Below, piece after piece: positions 43,487 through 56,900 of a stretch of 64,000 bases of DNA (the stretch's first letter is position 1; every line of letters starts with the position of its first letter). Where the stretch lies: contig JALNTX010000006.1 in assembly GCA_035726825.1 (NCBI GenBank), positions 124,001 to 188,000 on the forward strand, in the 5' to 3' direction. Position numbers and translations under genes: made by a program. This DNA is from Pseudocitrobacter sp913778145 (lineage in GTDB: Bacteria > Pseudomonadota > Gammaproteobacteria > Enterobacterales > Enterobacteriaceae). Below the pieces are notes generated by a model, which was not told where the DNA came from, ran no database searches, and saw only the letters and a program-made list of their open reading frames with translations.

Positions 43487-44836
43487 TTGAACGCTTCACT
43501 GAACTTTGCAAGAATAATATCGTGCTTTTTACTCTCAACGGCTAATATTCTGGTCCCGGCGTACTCTGCACCTTTACCCGGTTGGGCGAAGGCTCCGGTG
43601 GTACAGAAAATGGATAAAATGACGCTAAAAGAGTGTATTCTCCATGCCTTCGGACAAAGCCCGGAGATAGCACAACAGGCAGAAAAAACCGGTATTGGCC
43701 AGGCGCAAATTGATGAAGCACAAAGTGCCTGGCATCCAAAGATTGGTCTTAACGGTAACGCCGGGCCTTCGCGGCAATATGATTCCAGCGGCCATCTCGA
43801 TAATGCCGTTTCTTACGGTATTACGATTACCCAACTGGTTTATGATTTTGGCAAAACCAACAACGATATAAAGTTACAAACGGCTGCGCGCGACAGCGAG
43901 CGGTATAAACTGATGGAAACCATGACCGACGTCGCGGAAAAAACCGCCGCCACGTATATGGAGGTTAACCGTTATCAGGCACTTATTGATGCAGCCGATC
44001 AAAATATCCTTTCCCTTGAAAGCGTCAGAAAGATGGCACAGCTGCGGGCCGACGCCGGGCTTAACTCTTCGTCAGACGAGCTTCAGGCCAGCACACGTAT
44101 TGCCAGTATTCGTTCCGCCCGCGAACAGTATCTCGCGCAACTCCACAGCGCGCTCGCGCAGTTATCCGTATTAACCGGCGTACAGCCTGCGACGCTAGCG
44201 CCGCCACCCGCTGAGCTTTCCAGCCAGCCGGTCGAACTTAATCATATTGATTACCAAAAGATCCCCGCCGTACTGAGTGCTGAAAATCTGAGTCAGTCTG
44301 CGTCTTATGGTGTAGAAAAAACCAGGTCGCAATACTGGCCGACGGTCAGTATTCAGGGCGCGAAAACCCGTTATGAGACCAGCGACCGCTCTTACTGGAA
44401 CGATCAACTACAGTTAAATGTGGATGCCCCCTTGTATCAGGGCGGTGCCGTCTCGGCGCAGGTCGCGCAGGCGGAGGGCCAAAAGCGCATAGCGGCCTCT
44501 CAGGTTGAGCAGACTAAGCTCGATATCCTGCAACGTGCCTCTGTGGCATACGCCAACTGGAATGGTGCCCGGGGGCGAGAAGAAGCCGGAAACGCACAGT
44601 CAGAAAGCGCACAGCGATCGCGGGAAGTTTATAAAAAAGAGTATCAATTAGGTAATCGCAGTCTGAATGATTTATTAAGCGTGGAGCAGGATGTTTTCCA
44701 GGCACAATCAGCAGAAATCAATGCCAACTATGATGGCTGGGTTGCCGCTGTGAATTATGCGGCGGCCGTGAATAATTTGATCTCGCTGGCAGGCATAAAG
44801 GAAGCGGTACAAAACGAACTTCCCGATCTGAAGTAA
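43487..44836 (+). CDS. TolC-family outer-membrane channel of a type I secretion system
   Basis: 449 residues starting at TTG, set by AAAGGAG with 8-base spacing; no ATG or GTG start fits. The N-terminus has a signal peptide (IISCFLLSTANILVPAYSA). The mature part has the two TolC repeats of long helices (LKECILHAFGQSPEIAQQAE; QLRADAGLNSSSDELQASTR; EYQLGNRSLNDLLSVEQDVF). It resembles the dedicated channel components (LapE, AggA, BapB) coded next to giant adhesins, and is expected to work with an ABC transporter and a membrane-fusion protein that are not in the window. The giant adhesin starts about 100 bases on, in the same frame. Confidence 0.88.
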   Translation: MNASLNFARIISCFLLSTANILVPAYSAPLPGWAKAPVVQKMDKMTLKECILHAFGQSPEIAQQAEKTGIGQAQIDEAQSAWHPKIGLNGNAGPSRQYDSSGHLDNAVSYGITITQLVYDFGKTNNDIKLQTAARDSERYKLMETMTDVAEKTAATYMEVNRYQALIDAADQNILSLESVRKMAQLRADAGLNSSSDELQASTRIASIRSAREQYLAQLHSALAQLSVLTGVQPATLAPPPAELSSQPVELNHIDYQKIPAVLSAENLSQSASYGVEKTRSQYWPTVSIQGAKTRYETSDRSYWNDQLQLNVDAPLYQGGAVSAQVAQAEGQKRIAASQVEQTKLDILQRASVAYANWNGARGREEAGNAQSESAQRSREVYKKEYQLGNRSLNDLLSVEQDVFQAQSAEINANYDGWVAAVNYAAAVNNLISLAGIKEAVQNELPDLK

Positions 44837-44938
44837 TGGACGGTCGTTGCACTTCTGGGGCGAAACAGAGGCTTCTCTTTCGCTTGTGATGTCATGTGCG
44901 CTGGCCCTAAAAAGCTAACGCCGGAATGTCTGGATACC

Positions 44939-47900
44939 ATGATGAACACTGTTATTGATATTATTTCCCGTAAAGGCGCGGTTAAACAAAGTATTATTGC
45001 GCCCGATAATGCCTCTTTAGTGGTATATCAACCTTCGGTGTTGCAGATTCATTCCCCGGTCAGCGGCGTGGACCATTATGTCCGCCAGGGAAACGATCTG
45101 CTGATTTATATGAAAGACGGTACGGTGATTCGCTGCAATGGCTATTTTGCTGTGGATCCGGTAACAAAAGAATATTCGGAGCTGGTGTTTGATGATGGAC
45201 AGACGTTAACCCATGTCTCGTTTGCCGGAAACAGCGAAGCTGCAGGGTTAGCGCCTGTAACATTAACGCCGCAAAACGACATCATTACCTCAATTTCGCC
45301 CTTTATTGAACACGCAGCCAGTACGGCGGGCGAACTGCCATGGGGCTGGATCGTCGGTGGCACGCTGGCAGGCGGGGCGGTTGGCGCGCTGCTCGCCAGC
45401 GGCGGCAGCGATGGTGACAGCAAAACCGAAGTGGTAACGCCGCCAGGCGAGCCGCAAAGCGCGACGCCTTCGTTTATTACCCTCGATAACACAGGCGACA
45501 AACAGGGATTGCTGGCAACCGGCAATACCACTGACGATACTACCCCTACGTTCAGCGGTACCGGGCAGGCTGGGGCAACCATTGCGATACGTGACAGCAA
45601 CGGCGTCACCGTTGCCAGTACTACGGTTGGCTCGGATGGCCGCTGGTCTGTCAGCTTACCCGCGCAGTCTGCGGGCGAGCATACATGGTCCGTCTCGCAA
45701 ATTGATGGCGATCAGACGACGCAAGCAGGCAGTATCACCCTGAATATCGACACCACGCCTGCCGCGATTTCTATCGCCACCACGTCCGGCGATAACGTAC
45801 TTAATGGTCAGGAACAGGCGGCAGGTTTTACGCTTTCCGGGGCTACGCAGAATCTTGCCGCGGGTAGCACACTAACGTTGACGCTCAATGGCAAAACCTA
45901 CACCACGGAAGTGGGCAGCGGCGGTGCATGGCGCGTCACCATCCCTTCAGCGGATGCGCAGGCGCTGGCAGAAGGCAATCAGGCGGTCACTGTGTCAGGT
46001 ACCGATGCTGCCGGGAACCGTGTCTCTACCAGCCAAACATTCACAGTTGATACGCAACCGCCAACACTCTCTATCAATACTATCGCTCAGGACAATGTTA
46101 TCAACGCGCTGGAACATCGCGCGCCGCTGACCATAAGCGGTATAACCACCGCGCAGCCAGGACAAACGGTCACGATTACGCTCAACGGCGTCTCGCATAC
46201 GGCGGTGGTAAGCAACACTGGCAGCTGGCAGTTGTCGATTTCAGCGAGCGAAGTACAGGCGCTCGGCGACGGCCAGTTCACCGTCACCGCCAGTGTGAGT
46301 GATAAAGCGGGAAACCCGGCGCAGGCGCAGAGCAGTGTGAGTGTTGATAGTCAGGCGCCGTTGATAACCATTAATACCGTTGCCGGGGATGACATCCTCA
46401 ACGGCGCAGAACAGAACGTTGCGCAGATTATTTCCGGGCGGGCGGACGGCGCATCGCCCGGCGATGTGGTGACCGTGAGGGTCGGTAATCAGGTGCTTTT
46501 AGGCACGGTGGCGGCTGACGGCAGCTGGAGCGTGGGTATGTCGGTCAGTGTAAGCCACGCTTTGGGAACGGGCGCGCATACCGTCACAGTATCCGTCACT
46601 GATGCCGCAGGCAATACGGGTAGCGCATCGCGGGTGATCACGCTAAGCGGCGAGGCCCCGCAATTCACAGTCAATCCTATCAGTCAGGATAATGTCCTGA
46701 ATGCGCAGGAGGCATCGCGCCCGCTGACGTTAAGCGGCACCACCAGTCTGCCGGACGGCAGCACCTTTAGCGTCGTCCTGAATAATCACACCTATACCGT
46801 TACCGCCAGCGGCAACGCCTGGTCGTTACAGGTGCCGGTGAGCGATGTCGTTGATCTGGTCAACGGAAGTTACACTGTAACGGCCAGCGGAACCGATGCC
46901 AACGGCAACAGCGGTAGCGCGCAAGGGCAACTGCTGGTTGATACCACGCTGCCGCAGGTGGTTATCAACACCTTTGCAGGCGACAACGTGGTGAATGCCG
47001 CTGAAATCGTAGCGAATCAAACTTTGAGCGGGCGCGTGGTCGGCGCAGTACAGGGCGACACAGTCACCATTGAGCTGGGCGGCAATACTTACACGGCGAC
47101 GGTGGGCAGCAATCTCACCTGGAGCGTGAACGTTCCGGCGGCGGATTTACAGGCGCTGGGTGATGGCGGGTTAACGATAAATGCCTCTGTGACGAACGGG
47201 CACGGCAATACCGGCAGCGGTGAACGTGATATCACTGTTAGCGCTACGCTGCCGGGGCTGCGTATCAATACGGTCTCCGGTGATGACGTAATTAACGCTC
47301 TCGAACAGCAACAGGATTTGGTCATTTCTGGCAGCAGCAGCCATCTCCCCGCAGGCACTACCGTCACGGTCACGCTCGGCAACGAAACTTATCAAGGCGT
47401 GACCGACAGCAACGGCAACTGGCAGGTGGGCGTACCCGCAGCCGATCTACAGGCGCTCACCACAGGAACGGTCGTCGTAACGGCCAGTGCGACAGATTCG
47501 GCAGGTAACCCGGTTTCTATCGACCATAACGTCTTGGTTGACGCGGCGGAAGTGGCGATTGCTATCAATATCGTTGCTGGGGATGACATTATTAATGCCG
47601 TTGAGAAAGACGCAGCCCTGACATTAATGGGCACCACCCAGGGTGTCGAGACCGGGCAAACCGTAGTAGTGAAATTCGCCGGGCAGACCTTTACCACCAC
47701 CGTTCAGGCCGGTGGCGGCTGGAGCCTGACCGTTCCCGCCAGCGCGGTAAGCAGCCTGGCAGACGGCGCGGCAGAAATCACCGCGACGGTCACGAATATC
47801 AGCGGTAACACTGGCGACACCTCGCGCACCATTACCGTCGACAGCCAGGCCCCGGCGTTAAGTATCGACTCGCTCACCGCCGATAACATCATTAACGCCG

Positions 47901-50900
47901 CCGAAAGCGGGCAGGATCTGCCCATCACCGGCACTACCGACGCTCAGCCAGGGCAGACGGTGACCGTCACGCTGAACGGTCAGACCTATCAGGGCGTCGT
48001 GCAGCCAGACGGTACCTGGAGCGTGACCGTTCCCGCCGCCAACGTTGACGCGCTGGCTGACGGCAACGCCACGGTGACCGCCAGCGTGAACGATGTCGCG
48101 GGTAACCCGACCAGCGTCTCACGCGTGGCGCTGGTCGATGCCACGCCGCCGGTTGTGACCATTAATCCGGTGGCGACCGATAACGTCATTAACACGCCGG
48201 AACATACCCAGGCGCAAATTATCAGCGGCACGGTCACTGGCGCTCAGGCGAGCGATATCGTCACCGTGACGCTGAATAATGTGAATTACACCACGGTGGT
48301 GGATGCTTCCGGCAACTGGAGTCTGGGCGTTCCGGCTTCTGTTGTCAGTGGTCTGGTAGACGGCAGTTATCCTGTCAACGTTTCAGTCACCGACCGCGCC
48401 GGAAACACGGGCAACCAGTCACTGACCGTCACGGTTGATACCGCCGCGCCCGCGATTAGCATTAACACTATCGCGGGCGATGATGTGATTAACGCCAGCG
48501 AAAAAGGGGCCGATCTCCAGATTACCGGCACCAGCGATCAGCCTGCGGGCACTGGCATCACCGTGACGCTGAACGGGCAAAACTATGCGGCGATGACCGA
48601 TGCCTCCGGCAACTGGAGCGTCAACGTTCCGGCATCGGCGGTAACCGCACTGGGCCAGGCCAACTACACGGTAACGGCGGCGGTAACCAGCGATATCGGC
48701 AACAGCACCACCGCCAGCCATAATGTGCTGGTCGACAGCGCGCTGCCCGGCGTGACCATTAACCCGATGGCAACCGATGATATTATTAACGCCGCCGAAG
48801 CGGGCGTGGCGCAAACCATCAGCGGGCAGGTGACTGGAGCCGCCGTTGGCGACACGGTAACCGTCACGCTTGGCGGTAATACCTACACCACCACCGTGCA
48901 GGCCGGTTTAAGCTGGAGCGTGAGCGTTCCGGCGGCAGATATTCAGGCGCTGGGTAATGGTGATTTAACGGTTAATGCCTCGGTCACCAATCAAAACGGC
49001 AACTCCGGCAGCGGCACGCGTGATATCACCATCGATGCCAATCTGCCCGGTCTGCGGGTCGGTACGGTGGCGGGCGATGATGTGGTCAATATCATCGAGC
49101 ACGGGCAGGCGCTGGTCGTCACCGGCAGCAGCTCGGGGCTGGCAGAAGGCACGCCGCTTACCGTCACGATTAATAATGTGGAATACACCACCGCGGTGCA
49201 GGCCGATGGTAGCTGGGGCGTGGGCGTCACGGCGGCGCAGGTTAGCGCCTGGCCTGCGGGAACGGTGTCTATTGCTGTATCCGGGGAAAGTAGCGCTGGA
49301 AATCCGGTGAGTATTACGCATCCGGTAACGGTTGATCTCACGCCAGTGGCTATCTCCATCAACACCATCGCCACGGATGATGTGATTAACGCCGCAGAAA
49401 AAGGCGCTGATTTAACCCTTTCCGGCACCACCACTAATGTAGAGCCAGGCCAAACCGTCACCGTCACCTTTGGCGGGAAAAATTACACTGCCAGCGTGGC
49501 GAGCGATGGACGCTGGACCGCCACCGTTCCCGCCGCCGATCTGGCAACATTACCGGATGGCAGCGCCTCCGCGCAGGCCAGCGTCAGCAATATCAACGGC
49601 AATAGCACCTCGGCGGTACACAGCTACAGTGTGGACAGCAGCGCGCCAACCATCATTATCAATACCGTTGCCAGCGACAATATCGTTAACGCCAACGAAG
49701 CCGATACGGGCGTGACGGTGAGCGGCAGTACCACCGCCGAAGCGGGGCAGATTGTTACGGTAACGCTCAATAGCCCAACCGTGCAGACGTATCAGGCGAC
49801 GGTACAGGCCGATGGCAGCTGGAGCATCAATATTCCAGCTGCAAATCTTGAGGCATTGACGGATGGTAGCCTCACCCTGACCGCCACTGTCAATGACAAA
49901 GCGGGCAACCCGGCGAGCACCACGCATAATCTGGCGGTGGATCTCACCGTTCCGGTACTCACCATTAGCACCATTGCGGGCGATGACATTATTAACGCCA
50001 CCGAACACGGGCAGGCGCTGGTGATTTCCGGCTCCAGCACTGGCGGGGAAGCGGGGGATGTCGTTAGCGTCACGCTAAACAGTAAAACCTATACAACAAC
50101 CCTGGATGCCTCCGGCAACTGGAGCGTCGGCGTTCCGGCGGCGGATGTCACGGCGCTGGGTAGCGGCCCGCAAACCATCACTGCCAGCATTACCGATGCG
50201 GCAGGTAATAGCGACAGCGAAACGCACACGGTCACCGTTAACCTTACCGCGCCGACCATTGGCATTAACACCATCGCCAGCGATGACGTGATTAATGCCA
50301 CCGAAAAAGGCGCAGATCTGCAAATTTCCGGCACCAGTAATCAGCCAGCAGGCACCACCATTACGGTGACGCTTAACGGGCAAAATTACACCGCTACAAC
50401 CGATTCCTCCGGCAACTGGAGCACCACGGTGCCAGCCTCTGCCGTCGGTGCGCTGGGCGAAGCCAGCTACACGGTGACCGCGAACGTTACCGACAGCGCG
50501 GGCAACAGCAATTCCGCCAGCCATAACGTGCAGGTGAATACCGCGCTGCCTGGCGTCACCATTAACCCAGTTGCGACCGACGATATTATTAACGCCGCCG
50601 AATCGGGCAATGCGCAAACCATCAGCGGCCAGGTGAGGGGTGCGGCGGCGGGCGATACGGTTACCGTAACGCTTGGCGGGAAAACCTACACCGCTACCGT
50701 GCAGGGGAATTTAAGCTGGAGCGTGGACGTTCCGGCGGCGGATATTCAGGCCATCGGTAATGGCGAGCTTACGGTTAACGCCTCGGTCACCAACGGCGTT
50801 GGCAATACCGGCAGCGGTACGCGAGATATTACTATCGACGCCAACCTGCCTGGCCTGCGCGTTGATACCGTGGCGGGCGATGATGTGGTCAATAGCATCG

Positions 50901-53900
50901 AGCACGCTCAGGCGCTGGTGATAACCGGTAGCAGTAGCGGGCTGGCGGCGGGCGCGGCGCTGACGGTGGTGATTAACACGGTTACTTACGCTGCAACAGT
51001 ATTAGCCGATGGCACATGGAGTCTTGGCGTTCCGGCGGCAGACGTGAGTAACTGGCCTGCGGGTACGGTGAATATCACGGTAAGCGGCACTAACACCGCC
51101 GGAACAACTACGACTATCACCCATCCAGTCACCGTCGATCTGGCGGCGGTGGCGATTTCCATTAACACCATCTCCGGCGATGATGTGATTAACGCCGCCG
51201 AAAAAGGGGCAGATTTAACCCTTTCCGGCAGCACCTCCGGCGTGGAGCCGGGGCAAACGGTCACCGTCACCTTTGGCGGCAAAACCTATACCGCCACCGT
51301 AGCAGGCGATGGCAGTTGGACAACCACCGTACCCGCCGCCGATCTCAGCGCGTTACGCGACGGCGACGCCACCGTGCAGGCCAGCGTCAGCACTATTAAC
51401 GGCAACACGGCTTCGGCAACCCACGCCTACAGCGTCGACGCCACGGCACCGACGCTTGCCATTAACACCATCGCCACCGACGATATTCTGAACGCCGCCG
51501 AGGCGGGCAATCCGCTAACCATCAGCGGCAGTAGCACCGCCGAAGCGGGGCAGACGGTAACCGTCACGCTTAATGGCGTGACTTACAGTGGCACCGTTCA
51601 GGCGGACGGCAGCTGGAGCGTCAGCGTGCCGACGGCGGATCTCAGCAATCTGACCGCCAGCCAGTACACGGTCAGCGCCTCGGTAAGTGATAAAGCGGGT
51701 AACCCGGCAACCGCCACTCACGGGCTGGCGGTGGATCTCACCGTTCCCGTATTAACCATCAACCCCGTCTCCGGCGATGACATTATTAACGCCGCCGAAC
51801 ACGGGCAGGCGCTGGTGATTTCCGGTTCCAGCACTGGCGGCGAAGCGGGCGATGTCATCACCGTCACGTTAAACAGTAAAACCTACACCACGACGCTGGA
51901 CGCCTCCGGCAACTGGAGCGTCGGCGTTCCGGCGGCAGATGTCACCGCGCTTGGCAGCGGCCCGCAAACCATTACTGTGGCAATTACCGACGCGGCAGGT
52001 AACAGCGATGATGCCAGCCGCACGGTCACCGTAAATCTCACCGCGCCAACCATTGGCATCAACACTATCGCCAGCGATGATGTGATTAACGCCACGGAAA
52101 AAGGCGCGGATCTGCAAATTACCGGCACCAGTAATCAGCCTGCGGGCACCACCATCACGGTGACGTTGAACGGGCAAAATTACACTGCCACCACAGATGC
52201 TTCCGGTAACTGGAGCGCCACGGTGCCAGCCTCGGCGGTCAGTGCATTGGGTGAAGCCAACTACACGGTAACGGCAAACGTCACTGATACGGCAGGTAAC
52301 AGTAATTCCGCCAGTCATAATGTGCTGGTCAACAGCGCGTTACCTGCCGTCACCATTAACGCGGTGGCGTCCGATGACATTATCAACGCTGCCGAAGCGG
52401 GCAATGCACAGACTATCAGCGGGCAGGTGACGGGCGCAGCGCAGGGGGATACGGTTACCGTTACGTTGGGCGGGAAAACTTACACCGCTACCGTACAGGG
52501 GAATTTAAGCTGGAGCGTGGACGTTCCGGCGGCGGATATTCAGGCCATCGGTAATGGTAATCTCACAGTAAACGCCTCGGTCACTAACGGCGTTGGCAAC
52601 ACCGGCAGCGGCTCGCGCGATATCACAATCGACGCCAATCTGCCTGGCCTGCGGGTCGATACCGTGGCGGGTGATGATGTGATTAACAGCATTGAGCACA
52701 GTCAGGCGCTGGTGATCAACGGGAGCAGCAGCGGATTAACGGCGGGAACGGCGTTAACGGTCGTGATTAACAACGTCACTTACGCTGCCACGGTGTTAGC
52801 CGACGGCACATGGAGCCTCGGTGTTCCGGCGGTAGACGTCAGCAACTGGCCAGCGGGTACGGTGAATATCACGGTAAGCGGCACCAACAGCGCCGGAACA
52901 ACCTCCACCATTACCCATCCGGTTACCGTCGATCTGGCGGCGGTTGCCATCACCATTAACACCCTTTCCGGCGATGATGTGATCAACGCCGTCGAAAAAG
53001 GCGAAACGCTGGTCGTAAGCGGCAGCACCAACGGCGTGGAAGCCGGGCAGACGGTGACCGTCACCTTTGGCGGCAAAAATTACACCACTACTGTGGAAGC
53101 TAACGGTAGCTGGACGGTGAATGTGCCGCCTGCCGATCTCGCTGCCCTGCCGGACGGCGCGGGCAACGTGCAGGCGAGCGTCAGCAACATTAACGGCAAC
53201 AGCGCCCAAGCCGATCGCGCGTACAGCGTCGATGCCACCGTGCCGCTTGTGACCATTAACACCATTGCCAGCGACGATATTCTCAACGTGAGTGAAGCGG
53301 GCGCGGGAATCGCCATCAGCGGCACCACCACGGCACAGGCCGGGCAGACGCTGACCGTCACGCTCAATAACAACACGTACCAGACCACCGTTCAGGCCGA
53401 TGGCACCTGGAGCGTGAATGTTCCGGCAACGGATTTAAGCGGGCTGACCGCCAGCAGCTATACCGTGACTGCGACGGTGAGCGACAAAGCAGGCAACCCG
53501 GCAAGCGCCGACCACGCGCTGGCGGTGGACGTTACCGCACCGGATCTCACCATTAATACCGTCGCGGGCGATGACATTATCAACGCCATCGAACACGGGC
53601 AGGCGCTGGTCGTCAGCGGTACCAGCACGGGCGCGGCGGCAGGCGATGTGGTGACCGTCACGCTCAACGGCAAAAACTACACCACCACGCTGGATGCCTC
53701 CGGTAACTGGAGCGTGGGTATTCTGGCGGGGGATGTGACGGCGCTGGCGACGGGTAGCCAGACGATCACCGCCAGCCTGAGCGATCGCGCGGGCAACAGC
53801 GACAGCACTACCCATAATGTGACCGTTGATCTCAGCGGCCCGACGCTGACCATCAGTATCGTCTCCGGTGATGACATTATTAATAATGCGGAGAAAACCC

Positions 53901-56900
53901 AGGATCTGACCATCAGCGGCAGCTCCAGCGGTCTGGCGACCGGCACCACGGTCACCGTAATGCTCAACGGCCTGGCGTACAGCGCCACCACCGACGGTTC
54001 TGGCAACTGGAGCGTTACCGTGCCTGCTGCGGCGGTTGGCGCGCTGGGCGAGGCGGTGTATCAGATTAGCGCCAGCGCCACCGACAGCGCGGGCAACAGC
54101 GGCAGCACCACCCATACGGTGAATGTTGAATCGCTCCTGCCTGGGGTGATTATTAATACCGTGGCGGGCGATGACATTATCAACGCGGCTGAAATTGCTG
54201 TGGCGCAGACCATCAGCGGGCAGGTCACGGGAACGGCGGCTGCGGGGAACACGGTGACGGTCATCATTGGCGGCAACCAATACACCGCCACCGTACAGCC
54301 AGATTTAAGCTGGAGCGTCAGCGTACCTGCGAACGTGTTGCAGGCGCTGGGCAACGGTGAGTTGACCATCAGCGCCTCGGTGACCAATTCCGCGAATAAT
54401 ACCGGCACCGCAACGCACGACATCGTAATAGACTCCAACCTGCCAGGCCTGCGGGTCGATACTGTGGCAGGCGATGATGTGATTAACAGCATTGAGCACA
54501 CTCAGGCGTTGGTGGTTACCGGCAGTAGCACCGGGCTGGCAGCGGGCGCGGCGTTGACGGTGGTTATCAACGGCTTCACCTACGGCGCAACGGTACTCGC
54601 CGATGGCAGCTGGAGCGTGGGCGTTCCGGAGACGGATGTCACAAACTGGCCTGCGGGAACAGTCAATATTGCCGTCTCTGGCACCAACACCGCCGGAACC
54701 ACAACCAGCATTAGCCATCCGGTCACGGTCGATCTCGCGGCCGTGGCGATCACCATCAACACCCTTTCCACTGACGATGTGATTAACGCCGCCGAGAAAG
54801 GCTCTGATTTGCAGCTCTCCGGCACCACCTCCGGCGTGGAAGCGGGGCAAACCATCACCGTTATCTTCGGTGGTAAAAGCTACACCACCACGGTAGCCAC
54901 AGATAATAGCTGGGAGCTGACGATCCCCGCCGCCGATCTCGCAACCTTGCCGGACGGCGCAGCAAACATACAAGCCAGCGTCAGCAACGTCGCAGGGAAC
55001 AGCGCCCAGGCAACGCATGTTTATAGCGTCGATGCCACTGCGCCCTCTGTCACCATCAACACCATCGCCAGCGACGATATTCTTAACGCCGCCGAAGCGG
55101 GATCTGCGCTGATCATCAGCGGCACCAGCACGGCGGAAGCCGGGCAGACGGTAACCGTGACGCTAAACGGCGTTAATTACAGCGGCAATGTGCAGGCAGA
55201 CGGAAGCTGGAGCGTCAGCGTCCCGACCGGGGATTTAGCTAACCTTACCGCCAGCTCGTATACCGTTAACGCCTCGGTCAGCGACAAAGCCGGTAACCCG
55301 GCTTCGGCAACGCATAACCTGACGGTAGATCTCGTTGCTCCGGTCGTTACCATCAACACGGTAGCAAGCGACGACGTCATTAACGCCACAGAACACGGAC
55401 AGGCGCAGATTATCAGCGGCTCGGCAACGGGGGCGACGACCGGTAACACGGTTTCCGTGACGATTGGTACGACCACCTACACCACCGTGCTGGACGCCAA
55501 CGGCAACTGGAGCATCGGCGTGCCTGCCAGTGTCATTTCCGCGCTGGCGCAGGGCGATGTGACCATTACCGCCACGGTTACCGACTCCGCAGGCAACAGC
55601 GGCACGGCCTCGCACACTGTCACCGTGGCGCTCGGCGCGCCGATACTCGGCATTAACACCATTGCCGTCGACGACATCATCAACGCCACCGAGAAAGGCG
55701 CGGATCTGGCGATTTCCGGCAGCAGCAACCAGCTAGCGGGTACGCAGATAACCGTTACGCTCAACGGGCAAAATTACACCACCACAGCCGATGCATCCGG
55801 GAACTGGAGCGTGACCGTTCCGGCGTCACGGGTGAGCACCCTCGGTGAAGCCACTTATACGGTGACCGCCTCCGCCACTGACGTCGATGGCAACAGCGGT
55901 TCCGCCAGCCATAATGTGCAGGTCAATACCGCGCTGCCGGGCGTCACCATTAACGTGGTGGCGAGCGACGATATTATTAACGCCGTCGAAGCGGGCGCGG
56001 ACCAGACCATCAGCGGACAGGTCACGGGCGCGGCAGCGGGCGACACGGTAACCGTCACGTTCGGCGGGGCGACTTACACTGCCACGGTGCAGGCGAATTT
56101 AAGCTGGAGCGTCGATGTTCCGGCCTCCGCGCTACAGGCGTTGGGCAACGGTGAGCTGACCATTTCGGCTTCGGTGACGAACAGCGTAGGCAATACCGGT
56201 AACGGCACGCGTGAAATCACCATCGACGCGAATCTGCCCGGTCTGCGGGTCGATACTGTCGCTGGCGATGATGTGGTGAATATTATCGAGCACGGGCAGG
56301 CGCTGGTGATTACCGGCAGCAGCTCCGATCTGGCAGCGGGCAGCAACGTCACGCTGACCATAAACGGGCAAACCTATGTTGCGGCGGTGCTGGCGGATGG
56401 TACCTGGAGCGTCGGCGTTCCGGCTGTGGATGTCAGCGCCTGGCCTGCGGGAACGGTCACGATTACAGCCAGCGGCAACACCACCGCCGGAAACCCGGTG
56501 AGCGTAACGCATCCGGTGACGGTCGATCTCTCGGCGGTGGCGGTCAGCATCAACGCCATTACCGCCGATGATGTGATTAACGCCGCTGAAAAAGGCGCGG
56601 CGTTAACGCTCTCCGGCAGCACCTCTGGCGTCGAAGCCGGGCAAACGGTCACCGTCACCTTTGGCGGCAAAACCTACACGGCAACCGTGGCGACGAACGG
56701 TTCCTGGAGCACCACGGTTCCGGCGGCAGATATGGCAGCCCTGCGTGATGGCGATGCCAGCGCACAGGCCAGCGTCAGCAATGTTAACGGCAACAGCGCC
56801 ACCACTACTCACGCTTACAGCGTCGATGCCAGCGCGCCAACGGTGACCATTAACACCATTGCGGGCGACGACATTCTTAACGCCGCCGAAGCCGGAGCGG

